This document shows, piece after piece, positions 51,501-60,700 of a DNA stretch of 64,000 bases (within the stretch, counting starts at the first letter, position 1; each line of letters opens with the position of its first letter). Source of the stretch: Argopecten irradians (lineage: Eukaryota > Mollusca > Bivalvia > Pectinida > Pectinidae). The notes below the pieces were generated by a model. The model searched no databases, was not told the DNA's origin, and saw nothing but the letters and a program-made list of their open reading frames with translations. Position numbers and translations under genes: made by a program. The stretch spans positions 9,672,383 to 9,736,382 of the forward strand of contig NC_091139.1 in the NCBI RefSeq assembly GCF_041381155.1, written 5' to 3'.

Positions 51501-54500
51501 TTATATATCCACTTTCGGTTTATATCCACATCAAATGATCCCTATTCTGATGTTATATATCCACATCAAATGATTCCTATTCTGATGTTATATATCCACA
51601 TCAAATGATTCCTATTCTGATGTTTATATATCCACATCAAATGATCCCTATTCTGATGTTATATATCCACATCAAATGATCCTATTCTGATGTTATATAT
51701 CCACATCAAATGATCCCTATTCTGATGTTATATATCCACATCAAATGATCCTATTCTGATGTTATATATCCACATCAAATGATCCCTATTCTGATGTTAT
51801 ATATATCCACATCAAATGATCCCTATTCTGATGTTATATATCCACATCAAATGATCCCTATTCTGATGTTATATATCCACATCAAATGATCCCTATTCTG
51901 ATGTTATATATCCACATCAAATGATCCCTATTCTGATGTTATATATCCACATCAAATGATCCCTATTCTGATGTTATATATCCACATCAAATGATTCCTA
52001 TTCTGATGTTATATATCCACATCAAATGATTCCTATTCTGATGTTATATATCCACATCAAATGATCCCTATTCTGATGTTATATATCCACATCAAATGAT
52101 CCCTATTCTGATGTTATATATCCACATCAAATGATCCCTATTCTGATGTTATATATCCACATCAAAATGATCCCTATTCTGATGTTATATATCCACATCA
52201 AATGATCCCTATTCTGATGTTATATATCCACATCAAATGATCCCTATTCTGATGTTATATATCCACATCAAATGATCCCTATTCTGATGTTATATATCCA
52301 CATCAAATGATCCCTATTCTGATGTTATATATCCACATCAAATGATTCCCTATTCTGATGTTATATATCCACATCAAATGATCCCTATTCTGATGTTATA
52401 TATCCACATCAAATGATCCCTATTCTGATGTTATATATCCACATCAAATGATCCCTATTCTGATGTTATATATCCACATCAAATGATCCTATTCTGATGT
52501 TATATATCCACATCAAATGATCCCTATTCTGATGTTATATATCCACATCAAATGATCCCTATTCTGATGTTATATATCCACATCAAATGATCCCTATTCT
52601 GATGTTATATATCCACATCAAATGATCCCTATTCTGATGTTATATATCCACATCAAATGATCCCTATTCTGATGTTATATATCCACATCAAATGATCCCT
52701 ATTCTGATGTTATATATCCACATCAAATGATCCCTATTCTGATGTTATATATCCACATCAAATGATCCTATTCTGATGTTATATATCCACATCAAATGAT
52801 CCCTATTCTGATGTTATATATCCACATCAAATGATTCCTATTCTGATGTTATATATCCACATCAAATGATCCCTATTCTGATGTTATATATCCACATCAA
52901 ATGATCCCTATTCTGATGTTATATATCCACATCAAATGATCCCTATTCTGATGTTATATATCCACATCAAATGATCCCTATTCTGATGTTATATATCCAC
53001 ATCAAATGATTCCTATTCTGATGTTATATATCCACATCAAATGATCCCTATTCCTGATGTTATATATCCACATCAAATGATCCCTATTCTGATGTTATAT
53101 CATATCCACATCAAATGATCCCTATTCTGATGTTATATATCCACATCAAATGATCCCTATTCTGATGTTATATATCCACATCAAATGATCCCTATTCTGA
53201 TGTTAATATCCACATCTAGTTATAAATGATCCCTATTCTGATGTTATATATCCACATCAAATGATCCCTATTCTGATGTTATATATCCACATCAAATGAT
53301 CCCTATTCTGATGTTATATATCCACATCAAATGATCCCTATTCTGATGTTATATATCCACATCAAATGATTCCTATTCTGATGTTATATATCCACATCAA
53401 ATGATCCCTATTCTGATGTTATATATCCACATCAAATGATCCCTATTCTGATGTTATATATCCACATCAAATGATTCCTATTCTGATGTTATATATCCAC
53501 ATCAAATGTTCCTATTCTGATGTTATATTATATCCACATCAAATGGTTCCTATTCTGATGTTTATGTTATATATCCACATCAAATGATCCCTATTCTGAT
53601 GTTATTTATCTACATCAAATGATCCCTATTCTGATGTTATATATCCACATCAAATGATCCCTATTCTGATGTTATATAACCACATCAAATGGTTCCTATT
53701 CTGATGTTATATATCCACATCAAATGATCCCTATTCTGATGTTATATATCTACATCAAATGATTCCTATTCTGATGTTATATATCCACATCAAATGATCC
53801 CTATTCTGATGTTATATATCCACATCAAATGATTCCTATTCTGATGTTATATATCCACATCAAATGATTCCTATTCTGATGTTATATATCCAAATCAAAT
53901 GATTCCTATTCTGATGTTATATATCCACATAAAATGATTCCTATTCTGATGTTATATATCCACATCAAATGATTCCTATTCTGATGTTATATATCCACAT
54001 CAAATGATTCCTATTCTGATGTTATATATCCACATCAAATGATTCCTATTCTGATGTTATATATCCAAATCAAATGATTCCTATTCTGATGTTATATATC
54101 CACATAAAATGATCCCTATTCTGATGTTATATATCTACATCAAATGATCCCTATTCTGATGTTATATATCTACATCTAAGCCTTCCTCACACAACTTACC
54201 AGTATCTTGATATTTTAACATGTAAAGTGTTGGCACCAAAATATTGCACTTCTGTATTCTGGAAACAAAACAAAAGATGTAAATCAGAAGCACACATAAA
54301 GGCAAGCCCTTCTAAAGATAAAATAAATTCATTTTTCAGACTTAAAAAAAAATCTATTATCATGTATTTTAACAATATTTACTAGTAAAGCTTACTTTAC
54401 AATGTAAATAAAATGTTTTAGGTAAATTCAACCAAATTAACAAGTAATTGGTTCCTACTGGGGCAGTGAATACCTTATCTGTGCCGAGAAGTTCCCAGCA

Positions 54501-55590
54501 GAAGGACCAGGCATCAGGAGAGATCTGTGCGGCTGTCAGCCATTGGTGAACCTGGTGATGTAGGCATGCTGTCTGGTAAAACTGGAGCACCGCCTGTGGT
54601 AAACGAAACATTTATTAGTGTTTACATTTTCACTGCAGCCCTATGAAGCTTTACCAAGCACAATTGGCATTCATCAGTCTATGAACTGTCATCTGCTTAT
54701 GATGATGTCATTATAATTGTGATATCACAATTGTCGTGCCAGTGATCACAGAAGATGGCTGTTCAAATGACTGTTCCTTCTTTGACGATAATGAATTCTT
54801 TATAGATGCAAATTCTCTTCAGTCTTGTGATTTTATTATAAAATTGTTATCAAATGTAAATATAAGCATTGAACATCTTTCAGTTGGCATGTACAGCCAA
54901 TATGAATGGCAACTGGACAGAACTGCAACTGGACAGAATTCCTCTGTACAGTGGTCATTCCATATTGGCTATGCATGCCAATTGAAAGAACATCCAATGC
55001 TGAAATAAAATTGCTAGTAATCTACTCTAAAACTGGAGCATGTTTGGTGCCTGTGGTATACGAAACATTTATCATATTATCATTAAGTCTTTGGTGTACA
55101 GCAAACATGGCTGAATGAAATTGCTCCTTTCAAGTTACTGGCAATCTACTCTAAAACTGGAGACCTGGACTTGGTTAATAGAAAATTTATCTGTACAGAA
55201 GATTAAAGGTTATCTAACAGTAGTTATCATATTTTCTTTACTTCATATAATAATATGTTCATTTTTCTCAATTGTTCATATGATTTCTTAGATTTTTAGC
55301 AACAAGTCATCTTCAAATTTGTTTTGTTTAACCTCCTATTTTACATCATTTAAGGATATGCATGGCAGTTGGAAGCCAGAAAACCTTTAGAGAACCTAAC
55401 TAGCAACAACCCCACAATCGAATTAAAACTCAAAAGTTATTGCACATTATTTACAATAATAAAAAGACAAAGGTAGAAATGTCTCATCTACTTATAAGCA
55501 CCAACTTAATCAACAGAAATCAAATTAATTACAAGAATAGAATGATCATCAAATATTTACCTGCTCAACAGCAGCAGCCTGGAAAGTCAT
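21458..55590 (-). CDS. IPO13: Importin-13 (karyopherin-beta family nuclear transport receptor)
   Basis: Twenty-eight coding exons on the minus strand: 55590-55561, 54593-54474, 54258-54200, 42844-42736, 41834-41736, 41293-41240, 40914-40842, 40420-40204, 38922-38838, 37917-37792, 37533-37453, 37199-37061, 36519-36470, 35841-35740, 34611-34464, 33744-33563, 33022-32996, 32364-32230, 31697-31551, 31116-31036, 29913-29776, 29514-29418, 24754-24702, 24429-24363, 23916-23858, 23378-23289, 22538-22357, 21566-21458. They total 2859 nt, 952 residues (human 963), with GT-AG junctions and phase kept throughout. The product is a RanGTP-dependent receptor known to import UBC9 and Mago-Y14 and to export eIF1A. 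The importin-beta N-terminal domain spans residues about 20-100 (QYFGANTLHVKISRYW, GPKIVLTRLCVA); the rest is HEAT-type helical repeats (KCFSSWVEFGVPPIDSQQ, GSFGEWINCHPGS). The C-terminus VRELVKEFTLKCRGLFGTEY matches human VKEMVKELTLLCRGLHGTDY but ends in a different tail shaped by a tandem repeat. An in-frame TGA three codons upstream supports the start. Exon 17 is only 27 nt. Introns carry a 10.7-kb satellite and a 4.17-kb transposon. Confidence 0.97.
22103..22402 (-). repeat. ~97-bp tandem repeat of the IPO13 exon 27 end and its 5' splice site
   Basis: The last ~40 nt of exon 27 (codons for EKDVFVKNIG), the donor GGGAG|GTATGT and about 55 nt of intron recur downstream: copies at about 22258-22305 and 22160-22208 and a partial one at 22103-22158. 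The nearest copy keeps the donor intact; the next reads GGAGGGTAGGTA. Confidence 0.9.
22731..23053. mobile_element. TIR element with ~75-bp inverted ends (IPO13 intron 26)
   Basis: The left end tcctctataatccaggggtt and right end aacccctggagtatcgagga are inverted repeats extending inward about 75 bp, to ctcatagtaaaattggaggc on the left and its complement on the right. About 320 bp, non-coding. A related single terminus is at 34325-34403. Confidence 0.7.
23055..23310 (-). repeat. ~33-bp decaying tandem repeat of the IPO13 exon 26 5' splice site
   Basis: On the minus strand exon 26 ends ATGGACAAAGTACTTAGG|gtatgtatattgtcat. This phrase recurs into the intron as 'tgtacaaagtgttaaggg', 'tggacaaaatgtttaggg' and 'tgtacaaagtgctaaggg', each followed by gtatgt, then fades into less similar copies (up to about seven). 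Similarity falls with distance from the exon. Confidence 0.85.
24989..29161. mobile_element. 4.17-kb TIR element with CATGCG-rich ends (IPO13 intron 22)
   Basis: The ends are inverted: CACAGGTAAAAGTGCCACG at the left and the complement of CACAGGCAAAAGTGCCACG at the right, flanked by TA on both sides (24987-24988 and 29162-29163). The outer 250-300 bp at each end are packed with short self-complementary words (catgcg, cgcatg, acatgt, catatg). A TA target duplication fits Tc1/mariner-like or related cut-and-paste elements. The interior has a diverged ~220-bp direct duplication (25490-25650 and 25710-25860), a hairpin at 27083-27116 and possible spliced exons, but no transposase was recognised, so it looks non-autonomous. 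Confidence 0.8.
26330..28110 (+). ncRNA. Possible three-exon non-coding transcript inside the 4.17-kb element
   Basis: The plus strand has a promoter-like patch with a perfect tgacgtca (about 26375-26382), then a strong donor ACATG|GTAAGT (exon end 26697), an acceptor with a T-rich tract TTTTTTAG|GTTGA (27374), a donor TTCAAG|GTAAAT (27454) and an acceptor ATTTTTACAG|TGAAAG (27997). The 81-nt middle exon has stops in all three frames, so any product would be non-coding. The transcript ends are unknown. This is a reading of splice-like signals only. Confidence 0.3.
30201..30642. repeat. ~118-bp tandem repeat, four copies (IPO13 intron 20)
   Basis: Units begin gatgtcayrtgtagttttga and contain atatatatataactgggttg and cctagctggatttttactgc. 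Copies 1-3 are nearly identical; the fourth lacks about 11 bp. Very low divergence suggests recent expansion. Confidence 0.95.
30883..31016. repeat. 20-bp minisatellite next to the IPO13 exon 20 donor
   Basis: Seven units of gagatccccttgtctggggc (variants gggac). The array stops about 20 bp from the exon 20 splice donor but does not include exon sequence. It is more GC-rich than its surroundings and is open in several frames, which is a repeat artefact. Confidence 0.95.
34325..34403. mobile_element. Solo terminus related to the 22731-23053 TIR element
   Basis: gcctccagttttactatgac followed by atagtccaggggt, with aacccctggaatattgagga nearby, matches the right end of the element in intron 26. 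No left terminus was found, so it is likely a truncated copy. Confidence 0.55.
34671..35663. mobile_element. Dispersed repeat element with internal ~170-bp tandem units (IPO13 intron 14)
   Basis: Opens aacaaggggcccagagggcc with gctcacctg and closes ggtccttcggaccaggtgag. Inside are five diverged ~170-bp units, each with 'ttgaccccttttgaccccgc', a CCCC-GGGG core and 'cctataaggatgctaccat'. It is a sister of the element at 3723-5496 but with a different internal unit. Non-coding. It ends about 75 bp from exon 14. Confidence 0.75.
37716..37790 (-). repeat. tRNA-like SINE head or tRNA remnant abutting the IPO13 exon 10 donor
   Basis: On the minus strand, 'ttggtagagcatctggcta' resembles a tRNA A-box/D-arm and 'caggctcaagtcctg' a B-box/T-arm, in the right order and spacing. 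The segment begins a few bases after the exon 10 donor GATG|GTGTTGG. The 5' acceptor half is missing, so it is not a whole tRNA gene. Confidence 0.6.
37957..38609. repeat. 42-bp direct repeats flanking a ~570-bp segment with three adjacent hairpins
   Basis: The 42 bp at 37957-37998 recur without change at 38568-38609. The segment between is locally GC-rich (gcgcgaatc, tgacgtcac, ggcgcgagac, cccgcggg) and ends in three tandem hairpins at 38521-38566: gtagagc-ttc-gctctac, cgcggcc-ttc-ggccgcg and gcgcag-agag-ctgcgc. The repeats could be an unusually long target duplication or a local segmental duplication. Class unknown. Confidence 0.75.
39352..40216 (-). repeat. ~33-bp minisatellite seeded by the IPO13 exon 8 5' splice site
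   Basis: About 26 units. The functional junction is GATAGCCACAG|GTATGTCAAAAGATCAGGTAA on the minus strand; units repeat 'atagccacag|gtatgtc' plus 'gatcag|gtaaaa', so each carries two donor-like sites. A block of about ten units is itself duplicated with a 324-bp offset (compare 39407 and 39731), giving a higher-order structure. Confidence 0.95.
41571..41740 (-). repeat. Partial duplication of the IPO13 exon 5 3' end
   Basis: 'acttacagtgaggtttggta' at about 41575 repeats the exon 5 donor end 'acttacagtgagatttggta' at about 41730. 'agacagggatg' also recurs at 41640 and 41709. A piece of the caccttggtcctttggacct element end lies between. Confidence 0.6.
41818..42380 (-). repeat. ~55-bp tandem repeat containing the IPO13 exon 5 3' splice site
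   Basis: The functional acceptor is TTTCCTTTCCCACAG|TTATCGTCCATG. Units of 'agatttcctttcccccag|ttattgtctatgta' recur about six times upstream in the intron, so pyrimidine tract, CAG and the first ~9 exon bases are all copied. A SINE (42141-42326) interrupts the array, which resumes at about 42327. Confidence 0.9.
42141..42326 (-). mobile_element. tRNA-derived SINE, truncated at its head
   Basis: On the minus strand it starts within the tRNA-like head ('ctccacctctgggatgcg' then gggttcgaatccc, a B-box) and continues through 'ggggcagttgccaggtactg', 'tttttctccgggtactccgg' and 'gtcctt/ggccttacatgacc' to a tail near gttaataggacgtaaaacta. I know this phrase series as a widespread bivalve SINE. The A-box part is absent. 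Confidence 0.8.
42975..43202 (-). mobile_element. Old, diverged copy of the same SINE
   Basis: Retains 'ctccacctgtgggtcaaaag', 'ggctgatggttttactctgg' and 'atactctgactttctgcta' in the same order as the SINE at 42141-42326, with many substitutions and extra sequence in the middle. Confidence 0.55.
43440..54177. repeat. 10.7-kb satellite of ~300 35-bp units (IPO13 intron 3)
   Basis: Head-to-tail 35-bp units: atccacatcaaatgatccct then attctgatgttatat. The main variable site is gatCCC versus gatTCC. The left two-thirds mix both types, while about 49500-53000 is almost all the C type. Edge units (43440-43560 and 53900-54177) are the most diverged. Each unit holds the inverted words ACATCA and TGATGT, so it can fold into a short hairpin. 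It fills about 95% of intron 3 and ends 22 bp from exon 3. Short frames inside are artefacts. Confidence 0.98.
54573..55165 (-). repeat. Diverged duplications of the IPO13 exon 2 5' edge
   Basis: 'aaaactggagcaccgcctgt' with 'ggtaaacgaaacattta' (exon 2 start and acceptor, 54579-54615) recurs at about 55029-55072 as 'aaaactggagcatgtttggt' with 'gcctgtggtatacgaaacattta'. The phrase 'ctactctaaaactggag' occurs again at 55146. Confidence 0.6.
54867..54999. repeat. 133-bp long hairpin (MITE-like or miRNA-like), IPO13 intron 1
   Basis: The arms of about 45 bp are near-complementary: left 'ttggcatgtacagccaatat', right 'atattggctatgcatgccaa', with outer cattg/caatg. The loop contains 'caactggacagaa' twice. 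No second copy in the window. Confidence 0.7.
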
Positions 55591-56314
55591 TGTTTGTCAG
55601 TGTTGATACTCAATCTACACCATTGTCTAAAACTTGCACCTACAAAATAAACAGTATTATATTGGTGTTATCTATATATCTTTGTTCCTGAAATCATTTT
55701 AGCATTATTGACAGTTTTAACAATATATATATTTTTTGATTACAACAATATTCTTTCTTCATCATTCAATTTTATAATGACAACAGAAGATAAAATGGAA
55801 AAAAATATTACACCACAGAGTACTTTTGGTATGGTCAGACAATTGCAAGATCTCAAAAACTGGATAGGACAAATTCTTGTGATAAATCCCTTTTCATTTT
55901 CCGTTTTTTTATAAACGTAATTATTTAAGATCGATATAAATTATTAAAAGCAACTGAAATATGTAAATTATATGTGGTATCATTTGCCATAAGCACATAC
56001 ATAACTGTGAAAATTAATTATACCATTATAAAAATGGTGAAGTAATAAATCTCAAATTTGATAATGTACATCTGCTATCCGGCCTACAGCATATACATTT
56101 TTATCCTGCAACTGTCCCACATACTGACCGATAACTATACTGCCGGATAAACTTGTGATTTATCCGTCAATATGAAATGCTTTGTCCGTCAATACGATCA
56201 CGTAAATTTGTTCCATATCTGACGGATCTTTTTCTAACTTGACCCTGAACTTAAACCTTCCCGTGAATGAAACATCATTCAGTCCAATTAAACTGTGAGG
56301 TCACATATACCGGA

Positions 56315-56610
56315 ATGACGTCATTTTTACGATATCGAAAATCTTGTATGGTGTTGTTGTATTTTACTTGGCTCCTAGCAAAGGTATGTATTGTAAATTA
56401 ATTCTTAAATTAGGTATTTATCGTTTTTTGAGTATTTTCATTTTGTTTCAGTGTTATATCACACTGGACAGAATTACGGATTCTGTTTGTGAATGCGCTA
56501 ATTTATTTCCCAGCGCAGTAAAAAGGAGTACAGTTTCATTCGGTTTAGTGAATGAATCTTTACCTCCACATCAAAGAAGCATCTTGCTTCAAGTGAAACC
56601 AAGTAAATAA
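56315..56610 (+). CDS. Possible two-exon micro-gene, unrecognised
   Basis: Exon 1 56315-56383 (ATG at 56315, MTSFLRYRKSCMVLLYFTW...) ends AGCAAAG|GTATGT. A 68-bp intron ends TTTTGTTTCAG at 56451, and exon 2 (56452-56610) continues in phase (CYITLDRITDSVCECANLF...) to TAA, giving 75 residues. Several AATAAA motifs follow at once (about 56607 and 56654). The first exon has a hydrophobic stretch. I do not recognise the family. It could be an exon pair of an upstream leader or chance. The good splice signals and in-phase join are the only support. Confidence 0.25.
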
Positions 56611-56658
56611 ATGTCAACTTGCTTTTGTTTTGAATGTCAAAATAGTTGCAGAATAAAC

Positions 56659-56808
56659 AGAATACATGGTTAGTATCTTACAGTACATGTTTTATTTTGG
56701 TGCTTGACACGGAAAGCCGAGATGACTCGATAAAGCCTCGTCATCTTGGCATTCCTAAGTCTCTCTCCAAAATAAATCATGTATTGTAAAATACTAACCA
56801 TGTATTCT
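56659..56808. mobile_element. 150-bp full-length hairpin element
   Basis: The arms agaatacatggttagtat... and ...atactaaccatgtattct are almost perfectly complementary for about 45 bp, and the centre continues pairing (gccgagatgac / gtcatcttggc). MITE-like foldback, non-coding, single copy in the window. Confidence 0.75.
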
Positions 56809-57771
56809 CTATGTATATTAAAAAGGTTTACTCAGGGACCCACTAAGGGACCCAACTGAGTAGTCGTGATGGAACAGTAGTCTTAATTGTGATGTGCATA
56901 TTCTATTGTACAGTCAGATTTCTGAATGTCTGGAGCTGCTGACGAATACTTCATTATGGTGTTGTTTAGTTAATGTGATGAGATGCAAACAATTAAATTT
57001 TCATACATTTAATATATAATACAAATAATAATATACATTTGCATGTGCAGTTGGCAAAAGGTGGTACACTCTGATCCCACTTTACCAAAATACTGATAAC
57101 TTTTATCAGTTTTTAATAACTCAAACATAGATGAAACGCAAAATTTTGATTTTTTTTGGAAATTTCCTGGACAAAAACAAAGACAACTGGCACGTGGATC
57201 AGTAAGCACAAGATGTAAGACAGTATGACTTAACTCTCCTGTACTCGATACCAAAACTAGGTCTTATGAAAAAATTATGGTTGATTGTCTCAACAACCAT
57301 TAAATAGAACGTCCAAGTCTGGCATAAGGGCCATGGGATAATCGGGATGGCTATGTTATAAAAAGCATGAAATTATTTTACGCACAAGTTCGCGATCAAA
57401 ATAACAATCTTACCAATCGGTTTTACATTCTATCAAAATTTCAAATATGGTTTGTGTATGGCTGTTAAAGACAAGATAATGATTATTACAAGCAATGTCT
57501 CCAAAAGGCAATCAATCACACAGAGCTTTCAGCAATTTGGCGACCATGATAGATCTCGTTCTCCCTTGAAGTCTCGTACAGGTGAGTTCATTTTATAATC
57601 AGTAAAATGTCGATATCATGATTTTCTATCACACTGATCTTAAGAAACAATTGGTTACGTCAATGTGTCTTTTGGCGTCCATACAAAAGTTAAAAACCCT
57701 GTTGAATGAAATAAATCAATTACGAGCTAATTAATCTCACGTGATCATCTACGAGATTTCAAAATTGCAAG

Positions 57772-60700
57772 ATGGCTGCCACCTATGGGAAGACGAGTGA
57801 TTATGACCGGATCAAAAGAATGATGAATGTGCCTCGTCCATTCAGGAAATACATTTATTGTCAAATCATTACTGGATTTTTATTCATATACTTGTGGTAT
57901 TCTTTCAATGGAGGTATGCTACTTCGTTTTAACAGATCACAAGTCTGTTTGTTTTGGTCGTTGGCAAGTTCCAACATCACCGGCATAAGACAACTCGACC
58001 AAATTATTTTACGCTTAAAAATAGGGGTCGAATTGACTTATATTTTGTTTTCGTTAAAGGTCTAAACCGACCATCTTTGAAATGTTTTTTCGATATTAGG
58101 GAATTAATATAATTGCAAAGGAGGCAATTTAAATCCAACTTAAATCGAAAGATAAAAATACCTGCATCAACTATGGGACACCTGAAAGGGTGATTATAAT
58201 CCTGGGCCGTTTTCGATTATACGGTTTGGCTGGTTGGACCTAGTTGTTCGTTTATTAATTAAAGACGGACCTGGTGATTTTACATTGTTTTCAGACGAGC
58301 CTTGGCAAAGCCCTCACAGGCCTGTATCAAAAACTGCAGGTCCGTCAGGACTTATACTTGAAATAATTACTTTAACCAACGGTCGAACCGGTTGTTCCGA
58401 ATAAACTGAAAGGGTGATTATAATCCTGGGATCTGCCTCCAGACCGAACATCTACATGTATCTGTCAAAATGCCTAGGGCTGATGTCAGAGTATCTCAGG
58501 CTTTATGTCTCTGAATCGATTGCATAGAGCAAAAGTCTGTCCTCGGGACATGTACATTTATTCTTTAGCAGCAGAATTCTGTTTTTGCATTTGGCATTTC
58601 GCGAACAGCATACATAGCAATTAACATTTAGCATAAAAAAAGTTTATTTAGCATTTTGCAATTAGCATTAAACATGTCGCACCAGCTGTCCGAATGAGTT
58701 TGATATTTATATATAAGAATTGTTTGGTGAATGTGCAGAAGGTAGCTTGAAACAGCATATATAAGGAACCATTTAAAGTCATTATTTTGATTACATGTCC
58801 CTGAGATAGCATGTTTTACATTACAATATATTTTCTTTGTCGACTGAGTCAACTGTTTTATATATTTACTTCTGTTGATAGGACTGATTCCATGGTTCCT
58901 TCGTCACAATATCCCAGTCTTGAAGATGGGCCCAGACATAAACACGTTGTACTTCTTCCCTCACACATCTGATGATGGCAGCAGACTGAAATGGTATCAT
59001 GGAGCAAACACTCCCACCCTCCTACAGCGGTCACTACAGAGTAAGGACACTCCATCCCTCCTTTACGCCCTTTCCAATTCACACAGAAATATGACTATAT
59101 ATTACCTTAATTCTGAAATGTTTGAATGGAACTATAATGACTAGCATGCTAAATTGAAGATCTATGAAGTTTATAAAATTGATTGGCCTTTCCTTAATCA
59201 GGATCACAGGGATAAGATATTTCATAACTTTCAAAATCTTCTCGATAGTTTAAGAGATATGACCAAATTCAAACAAGTCACATTCATCTATTTTACCATT
59301 CGGATTTTGTTTTTGTGAAATGTACAGTAGCTAGTAAGTCATTCATGTAGTTGGTGCGGATTCCAGCTATGATTAAGTCAATTCACATAGATTTTTTGCC
59401 AAATATTAAAGTTTGGACAAAGAGAAATACATGTACTTTCTTTTCTGTTGATTTTGTCATTAGTTTTGCTGTTGATTACTGAAGTGTAATACATGTGCTT
59501 TCTGTTGGTAGCTGACGTTGACATGATTGAGGGAGATGTGATGTTAAAGGGCCAAGGTACCGACAGTCAAACCCTTCTCCCGGTGATGGGGGAACCTCTT
59601 GCCAAGAACAGCGGGGACATGCCATTTGAGGACTGGCTCACTACTATCACCCCCACGGGAAAGGGTATCAAAATTGATATTCAGAGTACTGATGCCATTG
59701 AAATCACACTTCAGACCCTCAAGAAACACAAAGCCAAGGTACAAATATATACTGTAAACCAGCTTATTTTCACATGCCATTTAATTACATATATTTAATT
59801 TTTGTGGGCAATTATATTTAAAAAATGTTTCAACTACAAGAACAGTAAATCTACAGTAAAACACAGATAAGTCAGAGTCAGCGGACCAGGCAAAATATTC
59901 GACTAATCTGATGGTTTGATTTATTTGTGTTTTACTGTTCACAGAGGCATTGACGTCTAAGTTGTTGACCGTACCGACTGTTTCAAGGTTGGCAATTTAC
60001 ACACACACATTGGGTTAAGATAGGCAAATATTGGTTTAAGAAAGGCAATAAATAAATAACAGAAACATTTTTGATCAAACAAAAGCATTCGTTAGCACTG
60101 TTACGGTTGATTAGTCATGTTTGGTCAATCGGACCAAGACTTGACTTTTACCTGAGACAGCGTGACGCCGGAATATTTAACACAAAACAGGAAATTTTGG
60201 TATATTTTAGAAGGAAGGAACTGCAAAATGTATTTGATTCGCTTACAATATTCGATTCAACCATGTTCGATTCATTCATGCTTTATTTACTAATATAAAG
60301 AAAGAGAAAAAAAATGTGATAATTTTCTCATATATTTTTGAGTAATTGTCATTTAATTTTTACCTGTGTTTTGTTCTTGTAGATTCGTGTGCCCCTTTGG
60401 ATCCATGCTAATATCTTCAAGGGTCCTTTGGGAGGTGAACCCCCAGTGGATGGAACCAGATTCATCAAACACGTCCAGCGTCTGTTCCCTCAGTGTACTT
60501 TGTCACTAGGCTGGACCTCAGGGACCCACACTGACCTAAGTCTCGTCAGTTACACCTGGAAAATGGTGATCGACATGTACCACTTTGTTCACGAGCATGA
60601 ACTTGAGCCACCCCTCGTGTTCACTGTTCGGGCATCCATGATGCACAACTCTGTGCCACAGATTAAATGGCTGACCGACAACACCAGAGCTTCCTTGTTA

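Noticed and set aside
43440-54177. CRISPR array
   Set aside because: Units are contiguous with no unique spacers, there are no cas genes, and the genes around are animal genes. It is a satellite.
58858-59082. Minus-strand frame opposite FAM151 exon 2
   Set aside because: Shadow of the plus-strand exon, which has clear family similarity and splice sites.
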